DNA of 64,000 nucleotides, taken from the NCBI GenBank assembly GCA_006546595.1, contig VIAD01000004.1, positions 246,181 to 310,180 on the forward strand, written 5' to 3'. Below, in pieces: positions 16,869-25,907 of this stretch. The translations under genes and the position numbers were made by a program. Origin of the DNA: Moraxellaceae bacterium AER2_44_116. GTDB taxonomy: Bacteria; Pseudomonadota; Gammaproteobacteria; Pseudomonadales; Moraxellaceae. The notes under the pieces were generated by a model. It was not told the DNA's origin. It saw only the letters and a program-made list of their open reading frames with translations, and ran no database searches. Within the stretch, counting starts at the first letter, position 1; every line of letters begins with the position of its first letter.

Positions 16869-18953
16869 ATGTTTAATATTGTCAAAAAAGAGTTTTTATT
16901 CGGTCGTCATCAAGTCGTTTTAGAAACCGGTCGTATTGCTCGTCAAGCCAATACTGTATTAGTCACGATGGGTGGTGTGACTGTTTTAGTTGCTGTTGTT
17001 GCTGCTAAATCTGCTAAGTCTGGTCAAGATTTTTTCCCTTTGACGGTTAATTATCAAGAAAAAACCTATGCTGCGGGTCGTATTCCTGGTGGCTATTTCA
17101 AGCGTGAAGGCCGTGCTAGCGAAAAAGAAACCTTAACCTCCCGTTTAATTGATCGTCCGATTCGTCCATTATTCCCTGAAGGTTATTACAACGAAGTCCA
17201 AGTCACGGCGACTGTCGTTTCCACCGACCGTGAGTTAGATCCAGATATCGCAGCAATGCTCGGTACATCGGCCGCTTTAAGCATTGCAGGCATCCCTTTT
17301 AATGGCCCAATTGCGGGTGCGCGTGTGGGTTATATTGAAGGCGAATACGTTCTTAATCCAACCTACAAAGAACTGGCGACTTCTGACTTAGATTTAGTGG
17401 TTGCGGGTACTGATAAAGCCGTATTAATGGTTGAGTCTGAAGCGAAAGAACTCAGTGAAGACCAAATGTTGGGTGCTGTGTTGTTTGGTCATGACGAAAT
17501 GCAAGTCGCGATTGAAGCCATCAAAGCGTTTGCCGCAGAAGTCAATCCAGCAGTATCAACATGGCAAGCACCAGAAAGCAATCAAGCCTTAAAAGACGGT
17601 TTGAAAGGGGCTTTCGCAGCCGCAATTTCCGAAGCCTATACCATTTCTGAAAAGCAAATGCGTTATACCCGTCTCGGCGAAATCAAAAAGCAAGCTTTGG
17701 CACAATTCGCTGTTGAAGGTGCTGATGTTTCCGCTGATGATGTGGAAACGGCATTTGAAGACTTAAAATACCGCACCGTACGTGACAATATTCTCAATAC
17801 TTCTGTTCGTATTGATGGCCGTGCATTAGATACAGTACGTGGTTTAGATATACAAGTGGGCGTATTGCCACGTGTTCATGGTTCAGCCTTATTTACGCGT
17901 GGTGAAACACAAGCGTTAGTGACAGCCACATTGGGCGGTACTCGTGACTCCATGATGATTGATGCTTTAGAAGGCTCTTTCACTGATAACTTCATGTTGC
18001 ATTATAACTTCCCTGCTTACTCGGTGGGCGAAACAGGACGTGAGTCTGGTCCTAAGCGTCGTGAAATTGGTCATGGTCGTTTAGCGCGTCGTGGTGTACA
18101 ACGCATGTTGCCAGCACCTGATAAATTCCCATACGCGATTCGTGTTGTTTCAGATATTACTGAATCTAACGGTTCGTCCTCTATGGCTTCGGTCTGTGGT
18201 GCTTCTTTGGCATTGATGGATGCGGGCGTACCGTTAAAATCACCTGTTGCAGGTATTGCAATGGGCTTAGTGAAAGAAGGCGAGCGTTTTGCTGTACTTT
18301 CCGATATTTTAGGTGATGAAGATCATTTAGGTGATATGGACTTTAAAGTGGCGGGTAGTGCCAATGGTATTACTGCGTTGCAAATGGACATTAAAATCGA
18401 AGGCATCACCGAAGAAATCATGGAAGTTGCGCTTAACCAAGCGCGTGCAGGTCGTTTGCACATTTTGGTGGCGATGAATGAAGTGTTAGCCAATGCCCGT
18501 GCTGACGTAAGCATTCACGCGCCGACTTATGCCACTATCCAAATCAATCCCGAAAAAATTCGTGATGTCATTGGTAAAGGTGGTGCCACGATTCGTGCGA
18601 TTTGTGAAGAAACCAAAGCGACTATCGACATTGAAGATAATGGTTTTGTTCGTATTTATGGTGAAACCAAAGGTGCTACTCAAGCCGCACTCGCTAAAGT
18701 ACAAGCCATTACTGCGGAAGTAGAAGTAGGCGCGGTTTATGATGGTTTAGTATCCAAAGTAGTTGATTTTGGTGCGTTTGTTACCATTATGCCGGGTACT
18801 GACGGTTTAGTGCATATTTCACAAATCACCACGCAACGTGTTGAAAATGTCAGCGACTACTTAAAAGAAGGCCAAATGATTAAAGTCCGTGTGATGGATG
18901 TTGATCAACGTGGTCGTATTAAATTGTCTATGAAAGACGTTGCGGCTGTTTAA
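16869..18953 (+). CDS. pnp: Polyribonucleotide nucleotidyltransferase (PNPase)
   Basis: 694 residues, a phosphorolytic 3'-5' exoribonuclease and degradosome partner. Two RNase PH domains are visible (the first with GGYFKREGRASEKETLTSRLIDRPIRPLF; the second with GPKRREIGHGRLARR and SDITESNGSSSMASVCG). Between them is a helical linker. A KH domain (IRDVIGKGGATIRAI, about 555-610) and an S1 domain ending IKLSMKD follow. The length is that of the family (711 in E. coli). GGAG lies 11 bases before the ATG. Leader hairpins upstream fit known PNPase autoregulation. Confidence 0.97.
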   Translation: MFNIVKKEFLFGRHQVVLETGRIARQANTVLVTMGGVTVLVAVVAAKSAKSGQDFFPLTVNYQEKTYAAGRIPGGYFKREGRASEKETLTSRLIDRPIRPLFPEGYYNEVQVTATVVSTDRELDPDIAAMLGTSAALSIAGIPFNGPIAGARVGYIEGEYVLNPTYKELATSDLDLVVAGTDKAVLMVESEAKELSEDQMLGAVLFGHDEMQVAIEAIKAFAAEVNPAVSTWQAPESNQALKDGLKGAFAAAISEAYTISEKQMRYTRLGEIKKQALAQFAVEGADVSADDVETAFEDLKYRTVRDNILNTSVRIDGRALDTVRGLDIQVGVLPRVHGSALFTRGETQALVTATLGGTRDSMMIDALEGSFTDNFMLHYNFPAYSVGETGRESGPKRREIGHGRLARRGVQRMLPAPDKFPYAIRVVSDITESNGSSSMASVCGASLALMDAGVPLKSPVAGIAMGLVKEGERFAVLSDILGDEDHLGDMDFKVAGSANGITALQMDIKIEGITEEIMEVALNQARAGRLHILVAMNEVLANARADVSIHAPTYATIQINPEKIRDVIGKGGATIRAICEETKATIDIEDNGFVRIYGETKGATQAALAKVQAITAEVEVGAVYDGLVSKVVDFGAFVTIMPGTDGLVHISQITTQRVENVSDYLKEGQMIKVRVMDVDQRGRIKLSMKDVAAV

Positions 18954-18962
18954 CAGCTAGCC

Positions 18963-18985
18963 AAAGACAAGGATGTCTTTTCTGA
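18963..18985 (+). terminator. Weak terminator after pnp
   Basis: AAAGACA (18963-18969) pairs with TGTCTTT (18974-18980) around AGGA, followed by TCTGATTT. The stem is only 7 bp and AT-rich, so this is a modest candidate. Confidence 0.4.
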
Positions 18986-19086
18986 TTTATGTGATAACGG
19001 TCAACATGACTTTGTGAAACGAGAGCCTTAGTGTTATTGTTGAGGCTGACACGCAACTTAAAAACAACAAGTCTAGGAGAGAGGGG

Positions 19087-20124
19087 ATGAAATTCTCGCA
19101 CTATTTACGTGTAAGTGCTATTTGTACCGTGATTGGAATACAACCTCTATTGTCGGGGTGTTCACAAGTTGTGAAAGGAGGCGCAATGATTGCCCTCAGT
19201 TTCACTGAAAATAATATTGTTCCACCTATTCTTAAATTAGATGATGCACCGATGGCATGTGCCTCGGGTGAGTCATTAACCCCCATGATTTTAGCAACGG
19301 AAGGTATGGGTGCAGACCCTGCCAAAATGGCCGTTTTTATGTATGTGTCTGCGGGTCTATGTGCTGAAGATCGTGCCTTAGAAAATGAGTTACGTTATTT
19401 ACGTGCTTCTCGCGCCAATAACATCGAAGAAGCTCAAGATGCACGTATTGCTCAAAAGCGTTGGGCAGCCCTTGCGGCGCGTCGTCAACAAGAAGCCTAT
19501 CGCCGTTTTGTTGAGCGTTTTGAAAAAGAGTTTAATTTCAAAATTGGGGCATCTTGCCCTGCATTAAAAGAAGACTTTGATAAGTTGGTCTATCTGATTG
19601 GTATGGCATCCGGTATGCAAGCGGTTGTTAATGATATTGCCGCACAAGGTATTGTTGGTGTGCCTAAAGATGTTGCCGCTGTCGTTGAGCGTGGTATGGC
19701 TTGTTTAGATAATGCCGAGTATTGGGGTGTGCCGATGGCCACTCGCGCCGCAGTATGGTCGTTGTTACCAGGTGCAAGTGAAGGCAAACCTGATCCCTTT
19801 ACGGTGATGAAAGACTCCACCCGCATCGGAGAGCGTAAAGGTGTGCGTTTAGCTCATGCGATTTATGCGTTAGCGGCACAAGCCAAAGGTGACGAAACTT
19901 TATTGCGTGACGCATTAAAAACCTATGGTGCATCAAGTACGATGGCCGTCAATCCCAAATTTCGTCTATTAGATGCGATGGGCGGCATGATGGTGCAAAC
20001 GATTTCAGATCGTTATTGGACAGAAAAAACGGGTACTCGTACACCAGAAGATGGTTATACCAAATTCTGGGATGATAAGCCTTCTGCCGACAGTGTTGGT
20101 GTTTCCATTGATGATCTACTCTAA
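19087..20124 (+). CDS. Predicted helical lipoprotein, possible TRAP-associated (TatT-like) component
   Basis: 345 residues with a signal peptide and lipobox LLSGC (Cys about 25). The mature part is mostly helical, Ala-rich, with a strongly charged segment about 100-160 (RYLRASRANNIEEAQDARIAQKR...) and a CPALKEDFDKLVYLIGMASGMQAV segment. The layout, a lipoprotein of stacked helices next to a binding protein and a TRAP-like permease, resembles the TatT T-component idea of TRAP systems. I cannot show homology by eye. GGAGAGAGGGG precedes the ATG. The next gene begins 4-19 bases after the stop, so they form one unit. Confidence 0.6.
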   Translation: MKFSHYLRVSAICTVIGIQPLLSGCSQVVKGGAMIALSFTENNIVPPILKLDDAPMACASGESLTPMILATEGMGADPAKMAVFMYVSAGLCAEDRALENELRYLRASRANNIEEAQDARIAQKRWAALAARRQQEAYRRFVERFEKEFNFKIGASCPALKEDFDKLVYLIGMASGMQAVVNDIAAQGIVGVPKDVAAVVERGMACLDNAEYWGVPMATRAAVWSLLPGASEGKPDPFTVMKDSTRIGERKGVRLAHAIYALAAQAKGDETLLRDALKTYGASSTMAVNPKFRLLDAMGGMMVQTISDRYWTEKTGTRTPEDGYTKFWDDKPSADSVGVSIDDLL

Positions 20125-20142
20125 TCGTTGAGTGTTAGTGTT

Positions 20143-21156
20143 ATGTTGTCGTCGAAATTCGTTGGTTTATTTCGTCTGGCTACACTTTGGGTCGTGGCAT
20201 CTGTCGCTCATGCAGATGCTTTGATTCAGCGTACGGTATGCGTATGGGACTTGATGGGAGCAAATGGCGATAATTATTCTTTAATGAAGGATTATCGCAT
20301 TGCGGCGAGAGAATGGGGCGTTGAGGTAAAGCTCAAAGCCTATAGCGATGAAAAAATAGCGACCGAAGATTTTCGGGTGGGTCAGTGTGATGCAGCAGTG
20401 ATAACAGGCTTGCGCGCCAAGCCTTTTAATACGTTTGCGGGCAGTTTGGAATCCATAGGCTCTATTCCTTCGTATAAACATCTTAAAGCGGTTGTTGCAA
20501 CGATTAGCTCTCCGAAAGCGGCAAGTTTAATGCAACAAGGAAACTATGAGGTTGCAGGCGTGATGCCTATGGGCTCGGCTTACTTTTTCTTGAATAATCG
20601 CGAAATTGACGAAGTTGGAAAATTAGCAGGCAAGAAAATTGCTGTTTTTGATTACGACAAGTCTCAGTCTCAATTAGTTCAACGGGTGGGCGCACAAGCA
20701 GTACCATCGGATATCAGTAATTTTGGTCAAAAATTTAATAACGGTGTGGTGGATATTATTGCTGCACCTGCTACGGCGTATCGACCTTTAGAGTTGTATC
20801 GTGGTTTAGGAGTCAAAGGCGGTATTCCCGATTTTGTCTTGGCGCAGGTTTTTCTCCAAGTTGTGATTCGTCAGGATCGCTTCCCAGAGGGATATGGACA
20901 GCAATCTCGTCAGTATTTATCAAGCCAGTTTGACCGTATTCTTGCTATGGTGCAACGTTATGAAAGTGACATTAATCCAATGTACTGGTTACACATTCCA
21001 GATGCCGATCGTCCACGATATTTTGCACTCATGCGTGCAGCACGTATTGATTTAACGAAGAATGGCACTTACGACAAGCGCATGATGTCGTTATTAAAAA
21101 AAGTACGTTGCCAAATTGAGCCGCAAAGTGCGGAGTGCAGTGAAAATTTAGAGTAA
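20143..21156 (+). CDS. Putative periplasmic solute-binding protein (AdeT1/2-like)
   Basis: 337 residues. The signal peptide (MLSSKFVGLFRLATLWVVAS) likely ends at AHA-DA. The mature start RTVCVWDLMGANGD and KDYRIAAREWGVEV, then QCDAAVITGLR, suggest the type II periplasmic binding fold used by TRAP and AdeT1/2-like putative solute-binding proteins. Two Cys near the C-terminus (VRCQIEPQSAEC) could pair. ATG 20143 is chosen; a TTG at 20128 in frame is possible. Lipoprotein upstream and TRAP-like permease downstream support uptake. The ligand is unknown. Confidence 0.72.
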   Translation: MLSSKFVGLFRLATLWVVASVAHADALIQRTVCVWDLMGANGDNYSLMKDYRIAAREWGVEVKLKAYSDEKIATEDFRVGQCDAAVITGLRAKPFNTFAGSLESIGSIPSYKHLKAVVATISSPKAASLMQQGNYEVAGVMPMGSAYFFLNNREIDEVGKLAGKKIAVFDYDKSQSQLVQRVGAQAVPSDISNFGQKFNNGVVDIIAAPATAYRPLELYRGLGVKGGIPDFVLAQVFLQVVIRQDRFPEGYGQQSRQYLSSQFDRILAMVQRYESDINPMYWLHIPDADRPRYFALMRAARIDLTKNGTYDKRMMSLLKKVRCQIEPQSAECSENLE

Positions 21157-21510
21157 AGCACGGTCTTTATCGTTATTTATTTGCATGTGTTAATTTGCGC
21201 TAAAACAAGAAGTTGTTGTAAATCTACAGGGTCTAATGACGCTCTAAAAAAAATAGTTATTAGACATTGCAAGTGTTTGTTTGGCTTCGGCAATTTCAAC
21301 TGGCGTCATTGTGATGTGATGAACGATATGGAGTCATCGCACAATGACAGTAGGTGGCATTGAGTTCTTGTGGTTTTTGTTCAAAATAAGCAGGATGAAA
21401 GGCCGAAAAAGTGTGTTTTTATTTTGTATAAACACAACATGGGGAGTTGCTCGCCTTATCAATAACTAGGGTCGGCATCACTAAAATCACAAAACGAGAA
21501 GCAGGAAAAC
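21157..21510 (+). other. 354-base gap before the TRAP permease
   Basis: No convincing coding region; a 60-codon frame at 21181 lacks a ribosome binding site and protein-like composition. The gap holds one clear inverted repeat, GTCATTGTG (21305-21313) with CACAATGAC (21340-21348), extendable as TGATGA/TCATCG. It could be an operator or the end of the upstream transcript. Confidence 0.5.
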
Positions 21511-23598
21511 ATGAACCATAAGCCTGTATTACTAAATCGCTCTTTATCGGAGTGGTTATCAAGTCTGCCAGTATTTTTATTACTCATTTTAACGTTGGTG
21601 ATTGGTACAGGGGAGATGATCCACGGCCAATTACTACGCATGGGTGAAAAACTATTTGGTGATCCCGCTACAGGGGTTCAGTACTTTATGTTACGTGCTG
21701 ATCCTGAAAAGCCTGATTGTGACCCTAATGCGGATATTGAAGCCACTTTACAAAAACAGTTAGCAGCTCCTGCGGCAACAAGCGACATTGATAGTTTATT
21801 TGCTGACGATGTGGTTGACCCTGAAGCGATTCGTCAGTCACTGATTACCGCAAAAGAATTATGCGGTGAAAAAGTGACTGCTTACACCAATCTCAGTAAA
21901 AACATTACCCCAGAGTTAAAAGCCTATCGTGCTACTGAAACGGCATTTTTTGGCTTATTTCATTTTGGGACAGAAAATCGTGCGGTTATTTTAATTTTGA
22001 TGGTGGCGATTGCGGCTATATCGACGACGTTAGGTTTGCATCATATTGCGTTGCGTCCACCCACAACAAAGATAGATTTTAAAGTCTATTCCATCGCTAT
22101 GATTGTTGGTAATGCGTTGTTATTAGCCTCGAGTGTCTCTTATTGGCAGTTGCAAGTCGGCTCAGGTATTCCGATTGAACATCCTATTATTAACTACTTA
22201 TGGGTCATACTTTTCACGGCATTAATTGGCATTAGTATTAAAGGGCTGATTAAGCCGCCTGCTACAGCAACAGACGGTGGCAGTGTGGGTATGGCGACAT
22301 TGTCTATTCCACTTTATGCGTTTATGGCAATGACTTCGGGTTTTAACTTTTTATTCCAAGCACATTATTCGGGTTTAGCCATTTATTTAGGCCAAATGAT
22401 GGAATTATCGGGCGTGTTTTTGAACTTAGCCTTATATATTTGGGTTGGTATGCTGATGAAGCAAACTCGGGTAGTGGATTTGTTCTTGAATATTGTTCGT
22501 CCTTGGAAGTTTTCTCCAGAAGTATTGACGTACATTATTTTATTAGCTGCCGCGATACCGACGGCTTATACAGGTGCATCGGGTATTTTTGTCATTGCCG
22601 CGGGTGCGGTGATTTATAAAGAAGTCTTTGCGTCTGGTGCGCGTCGTCAATATGCTTTGGCGGCTACTGCAATGTCAGGCTCGTTGGGCGTGGTATTAAG
22701 CCCTTGTTTATTGGTGGTGGTGATTGCCGCGTTAAACAAAGAAGTGACAACCTCTTTGCTGTACGGTTGGGGTATTAAAGTATTCTTGCTCAGTTCAACG
22801 ATGTTTTTGATTGTTTCGTTGATTATTGCAAAGGATAAATTCAAATTAGCCAAGCCATCTATTGCTTTGCCTGAGTCAGCGCGTGCCTTTGTTCCTGTTT
22901 CACCTTATATCGTCATTACTTTATTGGTCATTGTGGTTTATCGCTTTGTTTTAGACACGAAGATGGACGAATTTACTGCGCCAATGATTCTGCCGTTTAT
23001 TATGTTAGCGATTGTATGGTTTGATAAAATCCGTCGTGAACCTGCTGCGGAAGTTGCGCCTGAAATTCAAGAGCGTCGTATTGGTTTTGAAGAAGGCGTG
23101 CGTGTGGCCACGAACGATACTATTGGCCATATTGGCGCGTTAATTATGTTAATGGCACTCTCTGTCAGCGTCGGTGGTGTGATTGAACGTTCTGGCATTA
23201 TGGATTCTATTCCTCACTCGTTTGATAGTATCTATTTAGCCACGACTATTTTGCTTGGCTTGTTAGTCTTTGTGGGTATGGTGATGGATCCATTTGGCGC
23301 GGTGATTTTGGTATCCGCCACCGTTGCACCCGTTGCCTACAATAATGGTATTGACCCGATTCACTTCTGGATGATCGTGTTAACCGCATTTGAGTTGGGG
23401 TATTTGTCGCCTCCTGTTGCATTAAACCAACTGTTAACGCGACAGGTTGTTGGTGAAAAAGAAATGGACGATGCGGATGCAGAAGTTCGACATATGAGCT
23501 TTTATTACAAATATGAGCGTTGGGTCTTACCCCTCATCGTTATGGCTCCCGTGTTGTTACTGGTTGCTTACGTGCCGTTGTTTTTCTACGCTAAGTAA
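21511..23598 (+). CDS. TRAP transporter large permease (DctM-type, with N-terminal extension)
   Basis: 695 residues, inner membrane. One N-terminal TM precedes a periplasmic segment of about 90 residues (with CDPNADIEATL and VVDPEAIRQSL), then several TM helices, then a DctM-like core. Core features include AYTGASGIFVIAAGAVIYKEV, a GSLGVVLSPCLLVVVIAAL hairpin and the C-terminal LGYLSPPVALNQLL. This last stretch closely follows the TRAP large-subunit pattern ELG-LTPPVG-NLF. It is larger than a plain DctM (about 430), consistent with a DctQ-like part fused in front. AGGA precedes the ATG. Transport direction and substrate are inferred from neighbours only. Confidence 0.8.
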   Translation: MNHKPVLLNRSLSEWLSSLPVFLLLILTLVIGTGEMIHGQLLRMGEKLFGDPATGVQYFMLRADPEKPDCDPNADIEATLQKQLAAPAATSDIDSLFADDVVDPEAIRQSLITAKELCGEKVTAYTNLSKNITPELKAYRATETAFFGLFHFGTENRAVILILMVAIAAISTTLGLHHIALRPPTTKIDFKVYSIAMIVGNALLLASSVSYWQLQVGSGIPIEHPIINYLWVILFTALIGISIKGLIKPPATATDGGSVGMATLSIPLYAFMAMTSGFNFLFQAHYSGLAIYLGQMMELSGVFLNLALYIWVGMLMKQTRVVDLFLNIVRPWKFSPEVLTYIILLAAAIPTAYTGASGIFVIAAGAVIYKEVFASGARRQYALAATAMSGSLGVVLSPCLLVVVIAALNKEVTTSLLYGWGIKVFLLSSTMFLIVSLIIAKDKFKLAKPSIALPESARAFVPVSPYIVITLLVIVVYRFVLDTKMDEFTAPMILPFIMLAIVWFDKIRREPAAEVAPEIQERRIGFEEGVRVATNDTIGHIGALIMLMALSVSVGGVIERSGIMDSIPHSFDSIYLATTILLGLLVFVGMVMDPFGAVILVSATVAPVAYNNGIDPIHFWMIVLTAFELGYLSPPVALNQLLTRQVVGEKEMDDADAEVRHMSFYYKYERWVLPLIVMAPVLLLVAYVPLFFYAK

Positions 23599-23616
23599 TC
23601 GCTGTTAAATCAGACA

Positions 23617-23645
23617 AAAGCCGACCTTTGCGTCGGCTTTTGTTT
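23617..23645 (+). terminator. Terminator after TRAP permease
   Basis: AAAGCCGAC (23617-23625) pairs with GTCGGCTTT (23632-23640) around a 6-nt loop, followed by TGTTTT. A good intrinsic terminator between the permease and the rhombosortase gene. Confidence 0.85.
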
Positions 23646-23656
23646 TGGGTGATTGA

Positions 23657-24247
23657 ATGAAACATCAGGCTTTATTATTTATTTTAGGTTTGTGGCTATT
23701 GTTAATAGCAACGCAATATCTAGGTGTTAATTATTTGGCTTTTAATCGTCACAGTATTGCTAACGGTGAGTATTGGCGATTATTAACCGCGCATTTTATT
23801 CATCTTAATCACAATCATTTATTGTTGAATATGTTGGGTGTTGCATTGGTGTTGATGTTGTTTGAGCAAGTATTATTAATTTGGCAATGGCTTGTGGTCA
23901 TGATTATCAGTGCATTGGCCATTAGCACCCTGATTTACCTGTATTTACCACAGGTAACGGGCTATGTTGGTTTGTCGGGGGTGATTCATACGCTGTACGT
24001 GGTGGGCGTTATACAATTATTTATTCAGCCGACAGAGCGTTATTTTGCGGTTGGATTGGGATTGTTAATGACATTAAAACTACTGACGGAAAATATGGGG
24101 CAAGGTATATCTATGACTGCTGATCTCATCGGTGGTCGGATATTATTTCAAGCACACTGGTACGGTGCTGTAGTGGGTCTGTTGGCTGGGGGAGTGCTAT
24201 TGATGTTCTCTCATTCGATAAATAATAGTGACATTAAACAACAATAG
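23657..24247 (+). CDS. rrtA: Rhombosortase (rhomboid-family protease)
   Basis: 196 residues with six predicted TM helices. It has the rhomboid signature: GEYWRLLTAHFIHLNHNHLLLNMLG, GLSG with nucleophile Ser107, and AHWYGAVVG with catalytic His167. Small size and this exact motif set fit rhombosortases, which process proteins bearing a C-terminal GlyGly-CTERM tail at the inner membrane. No GlyGly-CTERM substrate is visible in this window, so its targets must lie elsewhere. It follows a terminator, so it has its own or read-through transcription. Not GlpG, which is longer and has a cytoplasmic domain. Confidence 0.85.
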   Translation: MKHQALLFILGLWLLLIATQYLGVNYLAFNRHSIANGEYWRLLTAHFIHLNHNHLLLNMLGVALVLMLFEQVLLIWQWLVVMIISALAISTLIYLYLPQVTGYVGLSGVIHTLYVVGVIQLFIQPTERYFAVGLGLLMTLKLLTENMGQGISMTADLIGGRILFQAHWYGAVVGLLAGGVLLMFSHSINNSDIKQQ

Positions 24248-24348
24248 AAACACCGTATTACTGTTATCATTGGTACGATAATACCAATTTATGTTAGGGC
24301 GAGTGTTGTCCTTTACGTCTTGATTTCCTTTAGAGTGATGTACGTCTT

Positions 24349-25017
24349 ATGCGCTGGTTTTCCCTATTTCTCATTGCATGGTTAGGTTTTATCAACATGG
24401 TGTGGGCGGACGACACACCTACGGATTTGAAGCTAGTCTTAGATAAGCAGAATATTAAAATTTGGTCGTATCAAGTCCCCAAAAGTTCATTGTATGGTTT
24501 TAAGGCCGTCACAACGGTAAAAAGCTCTCTAGCGGGCTTGGTTGGTCTCATTACGGATACTGAACATGCCAGTCGTTGGTTGTACCGTACTAGCGAGATA
24601 GATGTCTTACAGCGTAGTGAAAATAACCAAGCATTTACTATTCGCGTGGTGACGGATTTTCCTTGGCCGTTTACGGATCGCGAGGCTTTAGTTGACGTTC
24701 GTATTGCCCAAGACCCAAAAACAGCAAAAGTCCGTATTGATAGCAGTGAGTCTCCCAATGCCGCTAATTATCCTGTAAAAGAGTGTTGTTTACGCATGCC
24801 TATGGTGCAGGGGTATTGGTCGTTTAAGCCGTTAGGAAATGGTATGGTTGAAGTGACCATGTCGGGTCATGCCGATCCCGGTGGACGTATTCCTGCAACA
24901 GCGGTTAATTTTTTGATACAAGAGCATCCATACAACACGCTCAAAGGCTTGCGTAAGATTATTGGCGAGCCAAGCTATCAAAAATTGCAATATGTTTATA
25001 TTCGTGAGTTGCCTTAA
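24349..25017 (+). CDS. START domain-containing exported protein
   Basis: 222 residues with a signal peptide ending near VWA-DD. The mature part reads as one START domain: YQVPKSSLYGFKAVTTV, TDTEHASRWLYRTSEIDVL, then FPWPFTDREALVD, WSFKPLGNGMVEVTMSGHADPGG and a C-terminal amphipathic helix PYNTLKGLRKII. START domains bind lipids or other hydrophobic ligands; the bacterial exported versions have no settled role. No strong ribosome binding site is seen before the ATG. It lies between rhombosortase and an unknown exported protein. Confidence 0.83.
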   Translation: MRWFSLFLIAWLGFINMVWADDTPTDLKLVLDKQNIKIWSYQVPKSSLYGFKAVTTVKSSLAGLVGLITDTEHASRWLYRTSEIDVLQRSENNQAFTIRVVTDFPWPFTDREALVDVRIAQDPKTAKVRIDSSESPNAANYPVKECCLRMPMVQGYWSFKPLGNGMVEVTMSGHADPGGRIPATAVNFLIQEHPYNTLKGLRKIIGEPSYQKLQYVYIRELP

Positions 25018-25036
25018 CGCCATCAGCCGTCATCAT

Positions 25037-25065
25037 GAGGGACACAGATATTACGTCTGTCCCTC
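25037..25065. terminator. Hairpin after START gene
   Basis: GAGGGACA (25037-25044) pairs perfectly with TGTCCCTC (25058-25065), closing a 13-nt loop. The sequence after it is A-rich rather than T-rich, so it may be a weak terminator or an mRNA 3' stabiliser. Confidence 0.4.
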
Positions 25066-25220
25066 AACACAATAAAACGCGTCGTTCTGATTGTGAGCAA
25101 ATGTCGATTCTGTTAGCTTTGTTGTACAATATTAAGAGCGTACAGTTGTGCTTGCTGTTTCGCGTGAGCGTATTCTAAAAATAACACGCTCAGCATTCTA
25201 TTCAGTCGGGAGATGACATC

Positions 25221-25892
25221 ATGAAGCGTATTGTCTTAGCTGTCTTTATGGCGTTAATTGTTCATCCTGTCTTTGCTGAAGATGTAACTCCTCGTCCGCG
25301 TTTACAAAACTATCCGACCTATAATGATTTTTTGGCTGCAATGTATGCCTACAAAAAACAACTCGAATTAGAAAAGAAATTTGCTGACTCTATTGTGATT
25401 AATATTCAATTAAGCGAAAGCATGAATACAGAATCATCAAAAATCAGTGTTATGCCTGTTAAGTCGCCAGAAATGAGTCCTTTTGTTGATACGTATCTGC
25501 CACCACTGGTGATTTCAGGGCCAGAAGATTTGGAAATGGCGATTGAGGCAGCAAAGCGTTTTTTACATCCCATCTATCAAGAGCCACTGCGTTATCAACG
25601 GACAACAGTACACAGTTTCCCCTTAAAACCACTTGAGTCTTCTGTGCTTGGAGAGGCCGCCATTGGTAATGGCTTAAAGTTAAGCTTTAGCCCTGATATA
25701 GAGCAGCAGGTTGCTGAAAACTTAGCAGGGAATACACCTGATAAAAAAACAAAAGAATCATTAGAACAATCAGACGATATGAGCGAAGCAAGCTTATCGA
25801 TATTAAAAAAAGCAGGCACGTTTTTTGGTAACGACGTGTTTATTAATGGTCCTGTCAGCGATGCCTCTGTTTCCGTGCAATATCGCCCATAA
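25221..25892 (+). CDS. Unknown exported protein
   Basis: 223 residues. A signal peptide (MKRIVLAVFMALIVHPVFA, cleavage before EDV) is clear and GGGAG precedes the ATG. The mature part begins PRPRLQNYPTYNDFLAAMYAYKKQLELEKKF, a Tyr/Lys-rich helix, then a Pro-rich middle (VDTYLPPLVISGPEDLEMAI) and an acidic Ser-rich stretch. I recognise no domain or catalytic motif. It ends 15 bases before mtgA, so the two probably share a transcript. A cell-envelope role is plausible from that neighbour but unproven. Confidence 0.65.
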   Translation: MKRIVLAVFMALIVHPVFAEDVTPRPRLQNYPTYNDFLAAMYAYKKQLELEKKFADSIVINIQLSESMNTESSKISVMPVKSPEMSPFVDTYLPPLVISGPEDLEMAIEAAKRFLHPIYQEPLRYQRTTVHSFPLKPLESSVLGEAAIGNGLKLSFSPDIEQQVAENLAGNTPDKKTKESLEQSDDMSEASLSILKKAGTFFGNDVFINGPVSDASVSVQYRP

Positions 25893-25907
25893 AGAACACT
25901 TTTTCTT

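Noticed and set aside
21181..21363. 60-codon frame in the gap before the TRAP permease
   Set aside because: No ribosome binding site, odd Cys/Trp composition, overlaps the inverted repeat.
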